In this document: piece after piece, positions 1-9,390 of the stretch | How positions within the stretch are numbered: the first letter of the stretch is position 1 | How the letters are laid out: every line of letters starts with the position of its first letter | Source of the DNA: Monomorium pharaonis | Taxonomy: Eukaryota > Arthropoda > Insecta > Hymenoptera > Formicidae | NCBI RefSeq assembly: GCF_013373865.1 | Contig: NC_050474.1 | Location: forward strand, 11,597,886 to 11,661,885 | DNA: 64,000 bases | Reading direction: 5' to 3' | Notes under the pieces: model-generated | What the model was told of the DNA's origin: nothing | The model's database searches: none | Seen by the model: only the letters and a program-made list of their open reading frames with translations | Translations under genes and position numbers: made by a program

Positions 1-418
1 GGTAACGGTAAGCAGCTGATAATCGACAGGCTCGTTCTGTTCTCTTTTCTAGATAATACGCTGGTAGTCAACATCTCGTCGATCGACCAAGATTTGTCGA
101 TACATTTTAGCAATATCAGCCATGCAGACAAACTTGAAATGACGCCATTGTAATAGTATAGTGGGTAGATCCGCCTGCAATTTCGGACCAGCGAGTAAGT
201 GATCGTTCAATGACGATCCGTTTGACGTGACGCACGACGCGTAAGTGCGTGGTGGCACTACCTTCCTGAATGACTGGATGATGAGGGATATGAACGTACT
301 GCTGAAGTGAGTCGGGAGGGGGTAACGCCCGTCGCATATGGCCCAGCTGCTCGTATTCACGCATGAATTGATCGTATTCTTTTTCTAATTCCGGGTGCGA
401 ACGAAAACGACGTAGCAA
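1..418 (-). pseudogene. BEL/Pao reverse transcriptase, first part, frameshifted
   Basis: Two overlapping frames carry the start of the RT. One (116-418) has YVHIPHHPVIQEG, the usual pre-RT motif, then runs out. The other (49-360) has LNDHLLAGPKLQADLP and FVCMADIAKMYRQI, where the Asp of ADIAKMYRQI is the first catalytic-type residue of palm motif A. A stop at 49-51 follows QRII, where family members usually continue with Leu-Trp-Arg. Beyond it, EPVDYQLLTVT is still readable to the window edge. Confidence 0.85.
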
Positions 419-461
419 TGAATTGTACAGACGTTCGGCAGAGCGCCGTGAACTACCGATA

Positions 462-890
462 TCAATGGGAGGACTCTTTAAAGGGCAAACGAACGATATA
501 TCGGCCGTCCCTTTGACGGGAATGCGTGGCGCGAAAGTGAGACTCGCAAATATCTTCCTGTGGCATGAGCGTTTGGGATCGAGGGACTTCCTCGATCTCC
601 CAGAATCGCTTAATCTCGTTGGCGAGAGAATCTAAAGAGGTGCAATAATGAACGGTAAGATGAGCGGAATTTCGCAAAATCGCAGAGGAGTAGTTATATC
701 GCGACGCGACAGACTTTGTTTCGAGAGGCCCGGAGATAATCCAGCCAAAAATAGAGTTTTGCGTAAATGGCTGACCGGTTCTCCCTTTGCGAACGCCCTC
801 CAAAATGATATCGCCATAAATATCGGCGCCGATAATGATTTGAATCGGAGCTTGTTGGCTTCGAATCTGCCCATGACAGTTCAGACACAC
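462..890 (-). pseudogene. BEL/Pao polyprotein, protease-RT linker fragment
   Basis: This frame continues the polyprotein after a frameshift near 880-900. GADIYGDIILEG and QNSIFGWIISGP are typical of the segment after the Pao protease. FWEIEEVP and GRYIVRLPFKES are typical of the stretch just before the reverse transcriptase. It ends at a stop, and the homology resumes in another frame at lower coordinates, so this is a broken part of one gene. Confidence 0.85.
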
Positions 891-2328
891 GTTTCGGAGC
901 GTACGACGTTAGCAAGGGGAGAATGAGCGCCGTTGTTTCGAGAGCTGGAGTATTAGAGACGCGAGGAGATATAATAATGGAGGCGGCATGTTGAACCGTA
1001 CCAACGCGAGTTCCGCCGACGGCAGAAATCGAGACCGGCATTTGGATGCGCCTCGCGCGCAACAATTGCGCTACGTTCTCGAATATGAACGTGGCTTCAG
1101 AGCCCTGGTCGAGCAAGGCCCTTACCGTTGCAGATCGACCGGAAGCAACTTTGAGATTGACCCAAGCGGTAACTAAAAGCACTTGAGCGGTTGTACCCGG
1201 TTTCGCGGAGGCGAGCAAAGAATTAACTTCATCTGCGTGTTCGACGGATGGAGATGCTTGCGCATTTTGCGACGTGACCGTTGCTGGACCAGAGCTCGTT
1301 TCAGATTCGATATGTAACGTCGTATGATGTTTCTTGTCACATAACCGACAACTGTATTTGCTAAGACATTCCGACGCGGAGTGGCGATTGCTCAGACAAT
1401 TGAAATAACGCTTAAAACGCTTTACGAGTTCGCGACACTGACAAGCATTTTTTGCGGTAAACTGTGGACAGGCATTTATGAAATGACGAGACTTGCACAA
1501 CGGACAAGTCAACGTAGCGCTGTCGAATGCCGTCGCAACATGAACGCGCGACAAAGCTGCAGATTTTGACTTTGCTTTCGAGTTAGGACTTTGTTGACAA
1601 TTTTCTAAAGCGCGAATGCGAGAGTCGAGGAATCGACTTAATACTTCGAATGTAGATGGTGAAGCGGCTTGACTCGTGTGAAGCGTCCATGCTTTACGCG
1701 TGGTCGAATCCAATTTTTTTGACGTTAAGTACACAAGAAAGTCGTCCCATAACTCGTTCGGGGTTTGGTCTAATTTTTGTAACGAAGAGATGGCGATGTT
1801 GACCTTGTCACATAAGAGTTGCAGTTCTGTTGCGGATTCCCGAGTTACAGGGGGTAAATCAAGTAGCGCGGATAAATGGAACGAGAGGAGTTGTCGCTTA
1901 CTTTCGTACCGTCCCGACAGCGTTTGGCACGCAATTTTGAAATTGCTCGCAGTGATTGCAAGACTCGCGATAGATTCTTTTGCGCGGCCTTTTAATGCCG
2001 ACGCGAGAAAATGCATGCGACTAAAATCAGTTAAATCTTTATTTTGAATGATTAGGGAAGTGAAGCGATCGCGAAACGTTTCCCAATCGGTGTAGTTTCC
2101 GTCGAAGGGCGGCATATCAATAGACAGAAGATGCATCAACGAAAGAGAAGATGCGTCATGAATCGAATGGACAGTTTCATTCGACTGATTATGTTGACTC
2201 ACGACAGGTTCGAGATCCTCCAAGCAGTCCATCATGTAGTCCAGAGTGGCGTTGTACACCTCCTCAGTTTTATCAAATTGAGTCTTGGCGAAAAAGTCCA
2301 TTGTGGCCTGAGTGGAGACAGGACTCAC
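694..2328 (-). pseudogene. BEL/Pao gag-protease polyprotein, N-terminal part
   Basis: A 544-codon frame. Residues about 64-210 look like the DUF1759 gag-type region of Pao elements (PPFDGNYTDWETFRDRF, then LASALKGRAKESI). Residues about 270-335 hold Cys/His knuckles (CPLCKSRHFINAC; NCLSNRHSASEC; CRLCDKKHH). One canonical knuckle Cys appears as Tyr in YFNCLSNRH. Residues about 395-440 match the retroviral-type aspartic protease of Pao elements, with the active-site-like LLDQGSEATFI. After about residue 480 the frame slides off: the homologous continuation, starting GADIYGDIILEG, is in another frame at 462-890. It would act in particle assembly and polyprotein processing if intact. Confidence 0.88.
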
Positions 2329-2550
2329 CTGACGTGACCATCCTGGTAAGCGCGCCAGAGATTCTTGAGAGAAGCGGCCCGTGACCGAATCTTCGCCGGC
2401 GTCAGATTATTGCGGCCAATCTTATTGAAGTTTTCCAACGTCCGCTCAATTGAATGCTGTCGCATTAGTTGACTTGATAAGGCTTCTGACATGATGAAAA
2501 CTGATGATCAAGTCCCCGAAGTAATGTGTTACCTCCACGAACACTCGCGA

Positions 2551-2567
2551 TCCGGCTCGAAGGACCA
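2551..2567 (-). promoter_or_regulatory. tRNA primer-binding-like site
   Basis: The minus strand reads TGGTCCTTCGAGCCGGA directly downstream of the LTR. It starts with the TGG expected opposite a tRNA CCA end. Placement between LTR and gag is as in BEL/Pao elements. I cannot assign the tRNA from memory. Confidence 0.6.
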
Positions 2568-2573
2568 AACATA

Positions 2574-3314
2574 TGTTCGCGCCCGAACGATGGCAAATGC
2601 GATCGTTAGCGCGAGATGCCGGAACCGCTCAGTAATGAGCGCGGAGTGCTCGTTGCGCGAATTCGTAAATCCGCTGAAGGAATAGGAGACTGCACAGAGA
2701 ATTAATAGATAGCCGGAGCAACGTCGAGTTGACAGAATGCGTTTATTTAGTAGAAACACCAACAATTTCACAATACAATGAGATTTGCGAAGACACGGAG
2801 GAGCGACGGATTAACTAAACGACGGGAAATCTTCTTTGTGAGTACGTGAGCGAACTGCCGTTCGTAGGCGCGACGGAAATCTTGCCGAGCGTAAGACGTT
2901 ACGCCCCGTCGGATCGGAGATCTTGACCGCGGGCAACACACGGAATTCCGCGAGGCAGATGTACTCTCGCGAGCGAATCACACGTCGATCCTCCTAATTT
3001 TCGCGTCACAAATTAACCCGTCACAAATAAATCAGTTAATCCGCAGTAATTAATCTTGCGTGTGGTTAGCGTTCTCTGACAAAACTTCATACTGCGAGCT
3101 GCACGACCGAGAAAAGTACAGCGCAAAATTTGAGAGGCGATAGCGAGCGCAGAATGCCTACTGACTTTTTCGCCCAGCAAGGGATAGCTCCAAATTCTCA
3201 CCGATAATAGGAGGGAGAGCACACATGTAGGAGATACACGCAGCATCCAACGATCACGACTCGATCACGCAGCTCAGACGCGCCCGCGGAACTTGAGGAT
3301 CATGGCTCGCAACA
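2574..3314 (-). repeat. 5' LTR of the BEL/Pao element
   Basis: On the minus strand this 741-bp segment begins TGTTGCGAGCC at 3314 and ends GCGCGAACA at 2574, giving TGTT...AACA ends. A primer-binding-like site follows six bases inside the element. The other LTR is outside the window, so the boundaries rest on the terminal motifs and spacing, not on an LTR pair. Short ORFs inside it are not convincing genes. Confidence 0.72.
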
Positions 3315-3632
3315 ATTGAGGTGGTGGTATTTGTTGATATACCGGATCGCATTTCACTGGCACGACGCTTTACCAGCGATAAACATAAATTATTGAAAAT
3401 CATATGTTTAGAATCGAGTCTTCACCAAGAGCCTTGAATCCCAAACAATGGTACATTGCAAAATTATTAAGGCCGGTATTCATAGTCGGATCTTATATTT
3501 AAGATCATCTTAAGTATTGTCTTATGATGCCATCAGCCAATCACAGAGCCGTATTAGCATCTTAAGACATTGCTTGAGACGATCTTTAAATAAGATTCGA
3601 TTATGAGAGTGAGTCCCAGATGCGCATAATAA

Positions 3633-3800
3633 TAAATGGACACAGCAGGCTGAGTGAAACGGACACAGTAACAAACGGACACAGACCAAACGGACACAGT
3701 AATAAACGGACACAGTAACAAACGGACACAGTAACAAACAGACACAGTAACAAACGGACACAGTAACAAACGGACACAGTAATAAACAAACACAAACCAA
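3633..3800. repeat. Array of 16-bp repeats, consensus GGACACAGTAACAAAC
   Basis: Roughly nine tandem units with ACC/TAA/TAAT variants between GGACACAG boxes. The inverted counterpart is at about 4075-4200 (GTGTCCGTTTGTTACT). The unit preceding the array, CAGGCTGAGTGAAACG, also occurs at 4885, and inverted near 4180 and 5200. Confidence 0.85.
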
Positions 3801-3880
3801 ATGCGCACACTGCACATGCGCACGGACCAAATGCACACACGGAAAGTCGCAAACCCATGTGATGCAGTGAATGCTTTGCA

Positions 3881-3896
3881 CGCGCGCGCGCGCGCG

Positions 3897-3938
<42 letters not shown>
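3881..3938. repeat. GC/CA dinucleotide microsatellite
   Basis: Alternating CG then CA dinucleotides form the loop of the inverted array. Purine-pyrimidine alternation over nearly 60 bp could adopt Z-DNA. The cysteine/valine-rich ORFs across it are artefacts. Confidence 0.9.
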
Positions 3939-3940
<2 letters not shown>

Positions 3941-4228
3941 AAGAGAGGTGCAAGGGAGGCCTTAGGCCCACCCTCCCGCACCCACCCCGTCCAAGTCGCT
4001 AACCTATGTGGACTTTACTCTGCTTGCAATGTACATGGATTGCATTTGGTTCGTGCGCATGTGCAAAGTGCGCATTTGGTCTGTGTCCGTTTGTTACTGT
4101 ATCCGTTTCGCACTGTTTCCGTTTGTTATTGTGTTCGTTTATTACTGTGTCCGTTTGTTACTGTATCCGTTTCACTCTGCCTGCTGTGTCCGTTTATTCT
4201 TGGACGCTCCTGACTATGAATATTAGCC

Positions 4229-4593
4229 TAAGTTACTAGACACCACAGACGCTGTCATTTATTTTTCATAAACTGAAAGAGTATGAAAATGACCTTTTTC
4301 CTTTCGCTGCAAATAACATTGGCCAAACTTAATATTTTCTTTTTGAAATCTTTTTCTTTTTTTTTATGTAATAACAGCGCAATAATTATAAATAAATTAG
4401 TAGCCCAAGTACTTTTTTAACACGGTGAATGTCCATACCATATAAACGCATAATATTATTTAATATTTTAAATAAATTCTTAGAATATTAAATGTACACT
4501 TAATATTCTAAAAATACACTTAAAATGTTACTTAATATTAAATAATATTATGCGCTTATAGGGTAATATATACTTAAGTTTTTATACTTAGAG
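4229..4593. other. AT-rich spacer with small palindrome
   Basis: No gene seen. Around 4435-4565 there is a weak inverted repeat: CATATAAACGCATAATATTATTT mirrored by AAATAATATTATGCGCTTATA, separated by ATTAAATG-like repeats. It looks like a small decayed fold-back sequence. Confidence 0.5.
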
Positions 4594-5301
4594 CATAGAG
4601 GAACCTAACCTGAAAGTGGCCACTGTGGCCTTTTTCGTGCGACCGATGTTTGTCTAGCATCAGCGCCAAACGTGGATGTAAAGCCCGTTTTACATTAATC
4701 GCAAGCAGCCAGTTGCGACTTGCGACATCCAATAAGCACTTAGTTTCTAGTTAAAGCTCGACAGTCATTGGGTGTTGCAAATTGCAACTGGCGACTGCGA
4801 TTAAGGTAGAACGAACTTTACATCCACGTTTGACGCTGATGCTAGTCAAATGAGTGAGTCCCAGATGTGCACAATAATAAACGGACACAGCAGGCTGAGT
4901 GAAACGGACACAGACCAAATGCGCACAGACCAAATGCGCACAGACCAAATACGCACGGACCAAATGCGCACGAACCAAATGCGCACATTCGCAAACCCAT
5001 GTGGTGCAGAGAATGCTTTGCACGCACGCACGCACGCGCGCGCGGGGGAAGGGTGCAAGAGAAGCTTCGCCCGTCAGTAGAGGTGCCCGAAAAGTCGCAA
5101 CCCATGTGGTAAGTCTGTTGGTTACTGTGTCCGTTTGGTCTGTGCGCAATTGGTCCGTGCGCATTTGGTTTGTGCGCATTTGGTTTGTGTCCGTTTCACT
5201 CAGCCTGCTGTCCGTTTATTACTGTGCGCATCTGGGACGCTTCGCGTCAAATAGCGGTCGCACGGAAAAGGCCACAGTGGCCGCTCTCAGGTTCCTCTCT
5301 G
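4594..5301. mobile_element. TIR element with satellite module, possible hAT-type MITE
   Basis: Left end CATAGAGGAACCT matches right end AGGTTCCTCTCTG inverted (12 of 13). The match continues inward as GGCCACTGTGGCC...CGTGCGACCG versus CGGTCGCACG...GGCCACAGTGGCC. The flanks repeat CTTAGAG (4587-4593 and 5302-5308). A CA-starting end with a 7-8 bp TSD is most like hAT, but no transposase is present. Inside are a nested palindrome (4681-4820) and inverted arrays of GCGCACAGACCAAAT-type repeats related to those at 3633. Confidence 0.7.
4681..4820. repeat. Nested palindromic unit related to the MITE at 6930
   Basis: GCAAGCAGCCAGTTGCGACT and its inverted, diverged partner GTTGCAAATTGCAACTGGCG lie around a centre with TAGTTAAAGCTCGACA. 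The same core, much better preserved, forms the element at 6930-7064. Arms of the host repeat (AGCATCAGCGCCAAACG and its inverse) surround it, so it sits in the middle of a larger palindrome. Confidence 0.65.
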
Positions 5302-5533
5302 CTTAGAGAAACACAAAGATTAGAATCGATGAATTAATAATACGGACAATTGTTACGGATTGTTACGTTAAGATTACGGACTCTCATTGTAAACGATAGA
5401 TGATTTTGATTACGGATACAGTTATGGTTACGGTTTACTACAAAGTTGCGGATCTCCATTGGACCTGCGCCTTATTTCCCGATTGGTTTTTAAGCTTATG
5501 GTTACGGAAATTCATGTGCGATGGCCTTTATTA
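5302..5533. other. Short intergenic spacer
   Basis: Contains several diverged copies of TACGGA/GTTACGG motifs (5340-5510), which gives a weakly repetitive texture. No gene or element end recognised. Confidence 0.4.
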
Positions 5534-5610
5534 GGCCTGGTCTACAATGTCGTAAGTCGTATCGTAAAAAATTTAACCAATCATGTTCGTTTTTCTTCTC
5601 TCTTCTCTAA
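5534..5610. mobile_element. Partial MITE (one arm)
   Basis: Starts GGCCTGGTCTACAATG after TTA and matches the left arm of the complete element that follows at 5611. The right arm is missing. Either a second copy inserted at its centre and deleted the rest, or the arm was duplicated. Confidence 0.65.
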
Positions 5611-5754
5611 GGCCTAGTCTACAATGGATGTTGTAAGTCGTGTCGTAAGAAATCTAGCCAATCATAGTTGATCTTAGAGAAGAGAGAAGAAAATCGAACA
5701 TGATTGGTTAAATTTCTTACTATACGACTTATTACATCCATTGTAGACCAGGCC
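5611..5754. mobile_element. Palindromic Harbinger-type MITE
   Basis: GGCCTAGTCTACAATGGATG at the left and CATCCATTGTAGACCAGGCC at the right, with TAA on both sides (5608-5610, 5755-5757). The arms pair almost along their full length through AATCATAGTTGATCTTAGAG. Non-coding, 144 bp. Confidence 0.8.
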
Positions 5755-5984
5755 TAAGGCTACGGTCCACTTGACGCTACAAACGTTTCGAAGCATTCTT
5801 TGATTGGTCAATTCATAAAATTCTTTGTTTCGATTGGTCGATCAAACGCTTCAAAGCATTTGTCAATGGTATTTATCACTTAATTTCGAATTGAATTTAC
5901 AGAATTGATAATCCTTTTACACTTTTAAAGTACGTACATAAATGAACCCAGGGACGATTAGATAAAGACCAAAAATGCAAAAAA
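5755..5984. other. Spacer with diverged MITE-like repeats
   Basis: Two related stretches, AAACGTTTCGAAGCATT and AAACGCTTCAAAGCATT, with GATTGGTC boxes, suggest a decayed relative of the neighbouring MITEs beginning GGCTACGGTCCACTTGACG. No clean ends found. Confidence 0.4.
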
Positions 5985-6335
5985 TTTTTAAAAATTTATT
6001 TGTTCATAAAAATATTTGCTTCAAAATACAAGTTATGTAGCTTATACGTACAAATGAATGGTGTTCCCGGGTTCGGAATAGATTGAGGAATAAGATTATA
6101 ATCGTCAAATTACGATTACAAGCCGTACAAAAAAGATATTTTAAAAATAAAAGCGCTTAAATGAATAAAATTTTTGATCACATAAATATGTTTTTTTACG
6201 GCTTGTAAACGTAATTTGACAAATATAGTCTTATTCCTTCTATTCCAAACTGCGAGACACCATTTATTTGTAGGTATAAGCTATATAACTTGTATTTTAA
6301 AGCAAATTTTTTCATGAACAAGGATAAATAATGAT
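5985..6335. repeat. Fold-back repeat
   Basis: Arms of about 140 bp: AAAATACAAGTTATGTAGCT on the left pairs with AGCTATATAACTTGTATTTT on the right. Further in, AATGGTGTTCCCGGGTTCGG pairs with a diverged CTGCGAGACACCATT. The loop is AT-rich (about 6125-6185). No protein is encoded. Confidence 0.65.
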
Positions 6336-6387
6336 TCTGCATTATCGACCTCAATCAAGTTTGATGGGCAGTTTAGCATCCTCTAAT

Positions 6388-6654
6388 GGGCCATCTACAA
6401 TGGAGTGTTTTAGCCGTAACAGCACTAAAACTACGGCAATGCTGTCTAGAAGAAAAACGACGTAGCAATAACATACAAGCCGACCATCAAAGAAAGGCAA
6501 CCAAAAACTAAACCCGAATGTCCTAACGCTCATCGTAAGCACGCAATAAATTGGCTCAATGTCTGCTGTAGGCTGTAAACAGTAAAGCAATACGAAATGG
6601 AGACATTTTCTACGACTACTGCTACGGCCTACGACTCTCCATTGTAGATGGCCC
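6388..6654. mobile_element. MITE, GGGCCATCTACAATGG family
   Basis: TIRs GGGCCATCTACAATGGAG and CTCCATTGTAGATGGCCC. A second copy of the same family is at 7069-7337. The interior shares ACGACGTAGCAATAACATAC and CAAGCCG with that copy. The flanks are TAA-like but not identical. Non-coding; the ORF on the minus strand here is not conserved between the two copies. Confidence 0.78.
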
Positions 6655-6659
6655 TTTAA

Positions 6660-6785
6660 TGCCTGTTTTACAATGAGTCGTAAGTCGTTGATCGTAAGAA
6701 ATCTAGCCAATCATAGTTGATTGTAGAGAAGAAAAGCGAACATGATTGGTTAAATTTCTTACGACCAACGACTATAACAACTCAT
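6660..6785. mobile_element. Palindromic MITE, right end truncated
   Basis: Left end TGCCTGTTTTACAATGAGTC after TAA. The right arm (TTACGACCAACGACT) stops at AACTCAT, where the TAA of the next element begins. Same sub-family as 6789-6926. Confidence 0.65.
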
Positions 6786-6788
6786 TAA

Positions 6789-6926
6789 TGCCCAGTCTAC
6801 AATGAGTCGTTGGTTGTTGGTCGTAAGAAATTTAACCAATCACAGTTGATCTTAGAGAAGAATAACCGAACATAATTGGTTAAATTTCTTACGACCAACG
6901 ACCAACGACTCATTGTAGACTGGGCA
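6789..6926. mobile_element. Palindromic Harbinger-type MITE
   Basis: Perfect TIRs TGCCCAGTCTACAATGAGTC and GACTCATTGTAGACTGGGCA, flanked by TAA (6786-6788 and 6927-6929). The arms pair nearly to the centre. 138 bp, non-coding. Confidence 0.85.
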
Positions 6927-6929
6927 TAA

Positions 6930-7064
6930 GCCTCGTCTACAGAAGTCGCAAGCAGCCAGTTGCGACTTGCGACAGCCAATGATTGTCGAGCTTTAACTAG
7001 AAACTAGACGCTCATTGGCTGTCGCAAGTCGCAACTGGCTGCTTGCGACTTCTGTAGACGAGGC
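6930..7064. mobile_element. Palindromic MITE, AGCCTCGTCTACAG family
   Basis: GCCTCGTCTACAGAAGTCGC and GCGACTTCTGTAGACGAGGC form near-perfect arms. The core GCAAGCAGCCAGTTGCGACT is shared with the nested unit at 4681. Its left TAA is also the right TSD of the preceding element. Confidence 0.8.
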
Positions 7065-7068
7065 TTTA

Positions 7069-7337
7069 AGGGCCATCTACAATGGAGTGTTTTAGTCGTA
7101 ACAACGCTAAATCTACGACCATGCTGTCAATAATATAAACGACGTAACAATAATATACAAGCCGGCTATCATAGAGAGGTGACTAAAAACTAACCCCGAA
7201 CACCTAAACGCTCATCGTAAGCACCCACTGAATTGGCTCAATGTCTGTTGTAGGCCGTAATCAGTAAAACAGTACGTAATGAAAATATTGTCTACGACTA
7301 CTGCTACGGCCTACAACTCTCCATTGTAGATGGCCCT
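7069..7337. mobile_element. MITE, second copy of the GGGCCATCTACAATGG family
   Basis: AGGGCCATCTACAATGG...CCATTGTAGATGGCCCT flanked by TTA at 7066-7068 and 7338-7340, so boundaries and a 3-bp TSD are clear. The interior is the same order as 6388-6654 with scattered substitutions. Confidence 0.85.
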
Positions 7338-7354
7338 TTATAGATCAGGCCTAA

Positions 7355-7491
7355 GGCCTGGTGTACAATGGATGTCGTAAGTCGTATTTTAAGAAATTTA
7401 ACTAATCATGTTCGCTTTTCTTCTCTAAGATTAACTACGATTGGCTAGATTTCTTATTACACGACTTATGACATCCATTGTAGACCAGGCC
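7355..7491. mobile_element. Palindromic Harbinger-type MITE
   Basis: GGCCTGGTGTACAATGGATG and CATCCATTGTAGACCAGGCC. Left flank TAA, right flank TTA. Same family as 5611-5754. The right end abuts the CTA microsatellite. Confidence 0.78.
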
Positions 7492-7494
7492 TTA

Positions 7495-7522
7495 CCACTA
7501 CTACTACTACTACTACTACTAT

Positions 7523-7560
<38 letters not shown>

Positions 7561-7561
7561 T

Positions 7562-7652
<91 letters not shown>

Positions 7653-7683
7653 GCTACTGCTACTGCTACTGCTACTGCTACTG

Positions 7684-7731
<48 letters not shown>

Positions 7732-7732
7732 T

Positions 7733-7800
<68 letters not shown>

Positions 7801-7801
7801 T

Positions 7802-7842
<41 letters not shown>

Positions 7843-7877
7843 TTACTACTACTACTACTACTCTACTACTACTACTA
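7495..7877. repeat. CTA/ACT trinucleotide microsatellite
   Basis: About 380 bp of near-perfect ACT repeats with a CTG-variant block (about 7650-7685) and a few ATT interruptions. The 145-residue poly-leucine ORF across it is a translation of the repeat only. Confidence 0.97.
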
Positions 7878-8260
7878 GTACCAGTATTAGCTACAAATGC
7901 TAATGTTAATTATGCTGCCATCGCTGTCATTGCTTCGTCCCGTAGAATTTTGCGACAAGTGACCGCTCGTCTTCGTTGACGTCGCACCATAACATCACGG
8001 CGCACTGACAAACGAGCGTGAACGCGCGCGCGCGCGCGCGCGCGCATGTTGCGATACTAGACTTTGTCGCCGTCATCTTTTAAAACGACACAGCTCGAGC
8101 GGGACCGTCCATCCATTTGGCGAGCAAAGATAGGTTAACTAGCGTTTATCGATTATTATCCAGACTGCGCTACGCAATACTTTTACTGTCCGTTCATCGA
8201 TCAATCGTTTGCTCGTGCGGTGCACGCGGGACACAGGAAGATGGTAAAAGTCAGTCGCAA

Positions 8261-8449
8261 GAAATGTCCGTCACCGTTTATTCGTTGCCGTATCCTTTGC
8301 CAGCATCCACGCTAAGCGGACATCCGAGGGAGATGTCTCTTCACGATGCCGTGAAGTACTTACCATTCGAACAGGCCCGACGTGTCAGACTTCGTGTCTC
8401 CCACACCCACATTCCTACGCTGTTCGCTAACATATTTCGTCGTTCGTAA
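8261..8449 (+). CDS. Small hypothetical ORF in the CpG-rich patch
   Basis: From ATG at 8261 the frame gives about 62 residues: MSVTVYSLPYPLPAS, then HDAVKYLPFEQARRVRLRV, ending FRRS. The open frame extends upstream to 8117 without an ATG there. No domain, signal peptide or membrane segment is recognised. It could be an upstream ORF, an exon, or chance in a GC-richer region. Confidence 0.2.
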   Translation, partial: EMSVTVYSLPYPLPASTLSGHPREMSLHDAVKYLPFEQARRVRLRVSHTHIPTLFANIFRRS

Positions 8450-8535
8450 CCTCACGCCGTTGCAATACAACGTTTGTTATTGTGTACAGTCGATAAACAT
8501 TCAGACGAAAGTGACCCTGATTCTTGGAACGTGTT

Positions 8536-8618
8536 ATGATTGAACTATCTGCACATCGCCTATCCAGTTATGATGGGGAATGTTCTTGGCAGGACCAACT
8601 AGCAGTGATCTTCGTTCT
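8536..8618 (+). CDS. Candidate first coding exon of an unidentified spliced gene
   Basis: ATG at 8536 opens 27 codons (MIELSAHRLSSYDGECSW...) and runs into a canonical donor, GTAAGT at 8619. A 27-bp mini-exon at 9564-9590, bounded by TAG and GTAAGT, keeps the frame open (FRTRNGTTA). A third block from 10030 stays open for another 27 codons in that frame. Splice-site logic only; no homologue recognised. Confidence 0.25.
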
Positions 8619-8620
8619 GT

Positions 8621-9270
8621 AAGTATTATATCTTATTAGATTAATTGGATTATACACTTTTAAATTTGTCTCCATCTACAATAGGTGTGGTAAACCTTAA
8701 GCATTTTATTTTAAACTTTAATATGTGATGTATTGTTTGTCAAGAAACGTTTCCTGTGTTACTATAAGTTATAATAAAGCTATAATTTACAAGCTTTGAG
8801 TGAGCTAACGAAGTCTTAACTCTTATATTTAAAGCTTACTAATAATCACTGGTGATTTAAATCTTGATCTGTAGGAGTAATGAGTTTAAGTATTTTACTT
8901 TGACATATAACATCTTTTATCAATAAAGATTTCCTGCATTGTTATAAGTCATAGTTTATAAGCTTTAAGTCAGTAAACTAGTAAAGTCTTGACTATTAAA
9001 TTTATAAAATTTTTCATTGGAAAAATTTTTCTGGCATAGTTTGCTGGCAGTGCCCACATAGTTTTCAAGTTTTTTGTTAGAATAATACAAAACACTACCA
9101 GTTTACACTTTCATTGGAATATACCTTTTGAACTCGGTTTTAAGAAAAGAACGAGAAATAATAAGTTTAACCAATAAGATGTTTAACCAAAAACTGTGTG
9201 CTAGAAAGAAAAGACAAGTCGAGTTTTGTCAGTGAGATTACAGCATTTGGTTATCTCTTGTAATTTTTTC
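8621..9270. other. AT-rich region, intron-like, with a dispersed repeat near its end
   Basis: No coding signal. Two related AT-rich sub-blocks (about 8685-8830 and 8870-9000) both carry TTTCCTG(T/C)(G/A)TT.., CTATAAGTTATA and AAGCTTTRAGT words. From about 9010 to 9150 there is a diverged copy of the repeat described at 16985 and 22180 (TTCATTGGAAAAA...GGCAGTGCC). Confidence 0.4.
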
Positions 9271-9279
9271 ATTTCTCTT

Positions 9280-9357
<78 letters not shown>

Positions 9358-9390
9358 CGCGCGCGCGTGTAATATATATATATATATCAT
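9271..9390. repeat. Compound microsatellite (CT)n(GT)n(GC)n(AT)n
   Basis: Four dinucleotide blocks in direct succession. The ORFs of alternating Cys/Val or Thr/His are artefacts of the repeat. Confidence 0.95.

Larger units (their letters stand above)
1..3314 (-). mobile_element. BEL/Pao LTR retrotransposon, 5' part, truncated by window edge
   Basis: Reading the minus strand from 3314 towards 1, the order is LTR, primer-binding-like site, gag with zinc knuckles, aspartic protease, linker, start of reverse transcriptase. This is the BEL/Pao order. The reading frame is broken at least twice (near 890 and between about 120 and 420), and an in-frame stop at 49-51 falls where the RT should continue, so the copy is dead. 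RT, RNase H, integrase and the 3' LTR must lie left of the window. Local GC is far higher than in the AT-rich neighbours. Confidence 0.9.
3471..4228. mobile_element. TIR element (Harbinger-like MITE) carrying inverted 16-bp repeat arrays
   Basis: Ends are GGCCGGTATTCATAGTC on the left and GACTATGAATATTAGCC on the right (imperfect TIRs), flanked by TAA at 3468-3470 and 4229-4231. A 3-bp TWA duplication fits PIF/Harbinger. The interior is a large imperfect palindrome. The left half carries about nine GGACACAG-based repeats, the right half carries their reverse complements, and a GC/CA dinucleotide tract lies between. There is no transposase. ORFs seen here are repeat-derived and mirrored on both strands. 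Confidence 0.72.
7878..8620 (+). other. CpG-rich, gene-like patch (possible host promoter and first exon)
   Basis: This is the only long stretch outside transposons with balanced GC and frequent CpG. It contains a 26-bp GC dinucleotide run (8021-8046), TGACGTCGCACC-type CRE-like sequence near 7978, and an open frame at 8117-8449 with an internal ATG at 8261 (MSVTVYSLPYPLPASTL...). A short exon-like frame with a GTAAGT donor ends at 8618. I do not recognise the product. Composition, not homology, is the argument for a gene start here. Confidence 0.35.

Noticed and set aside
3460..4230. CRISPR-like array of 16-bp repeats
   Set aside because: Repeats are directly tandem with no unique spacers, inverted in the second half, and the DNA is an insect-type nuclear genome.
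3522..4239. Several Cys/Val-rich ORFs on both strands that look like a repetitive membrane protein
   Set aside because: They translate GC/CA dinucleotides and the 16-bp repeat in all frames, and mirror each other across the palindrome.
7441..7878. 145-residue poly-leucine ORF
   Set aside because: Pure translation of the CTA microsatellite; the few unique codons at its start belong to the adjacent MITE arm.
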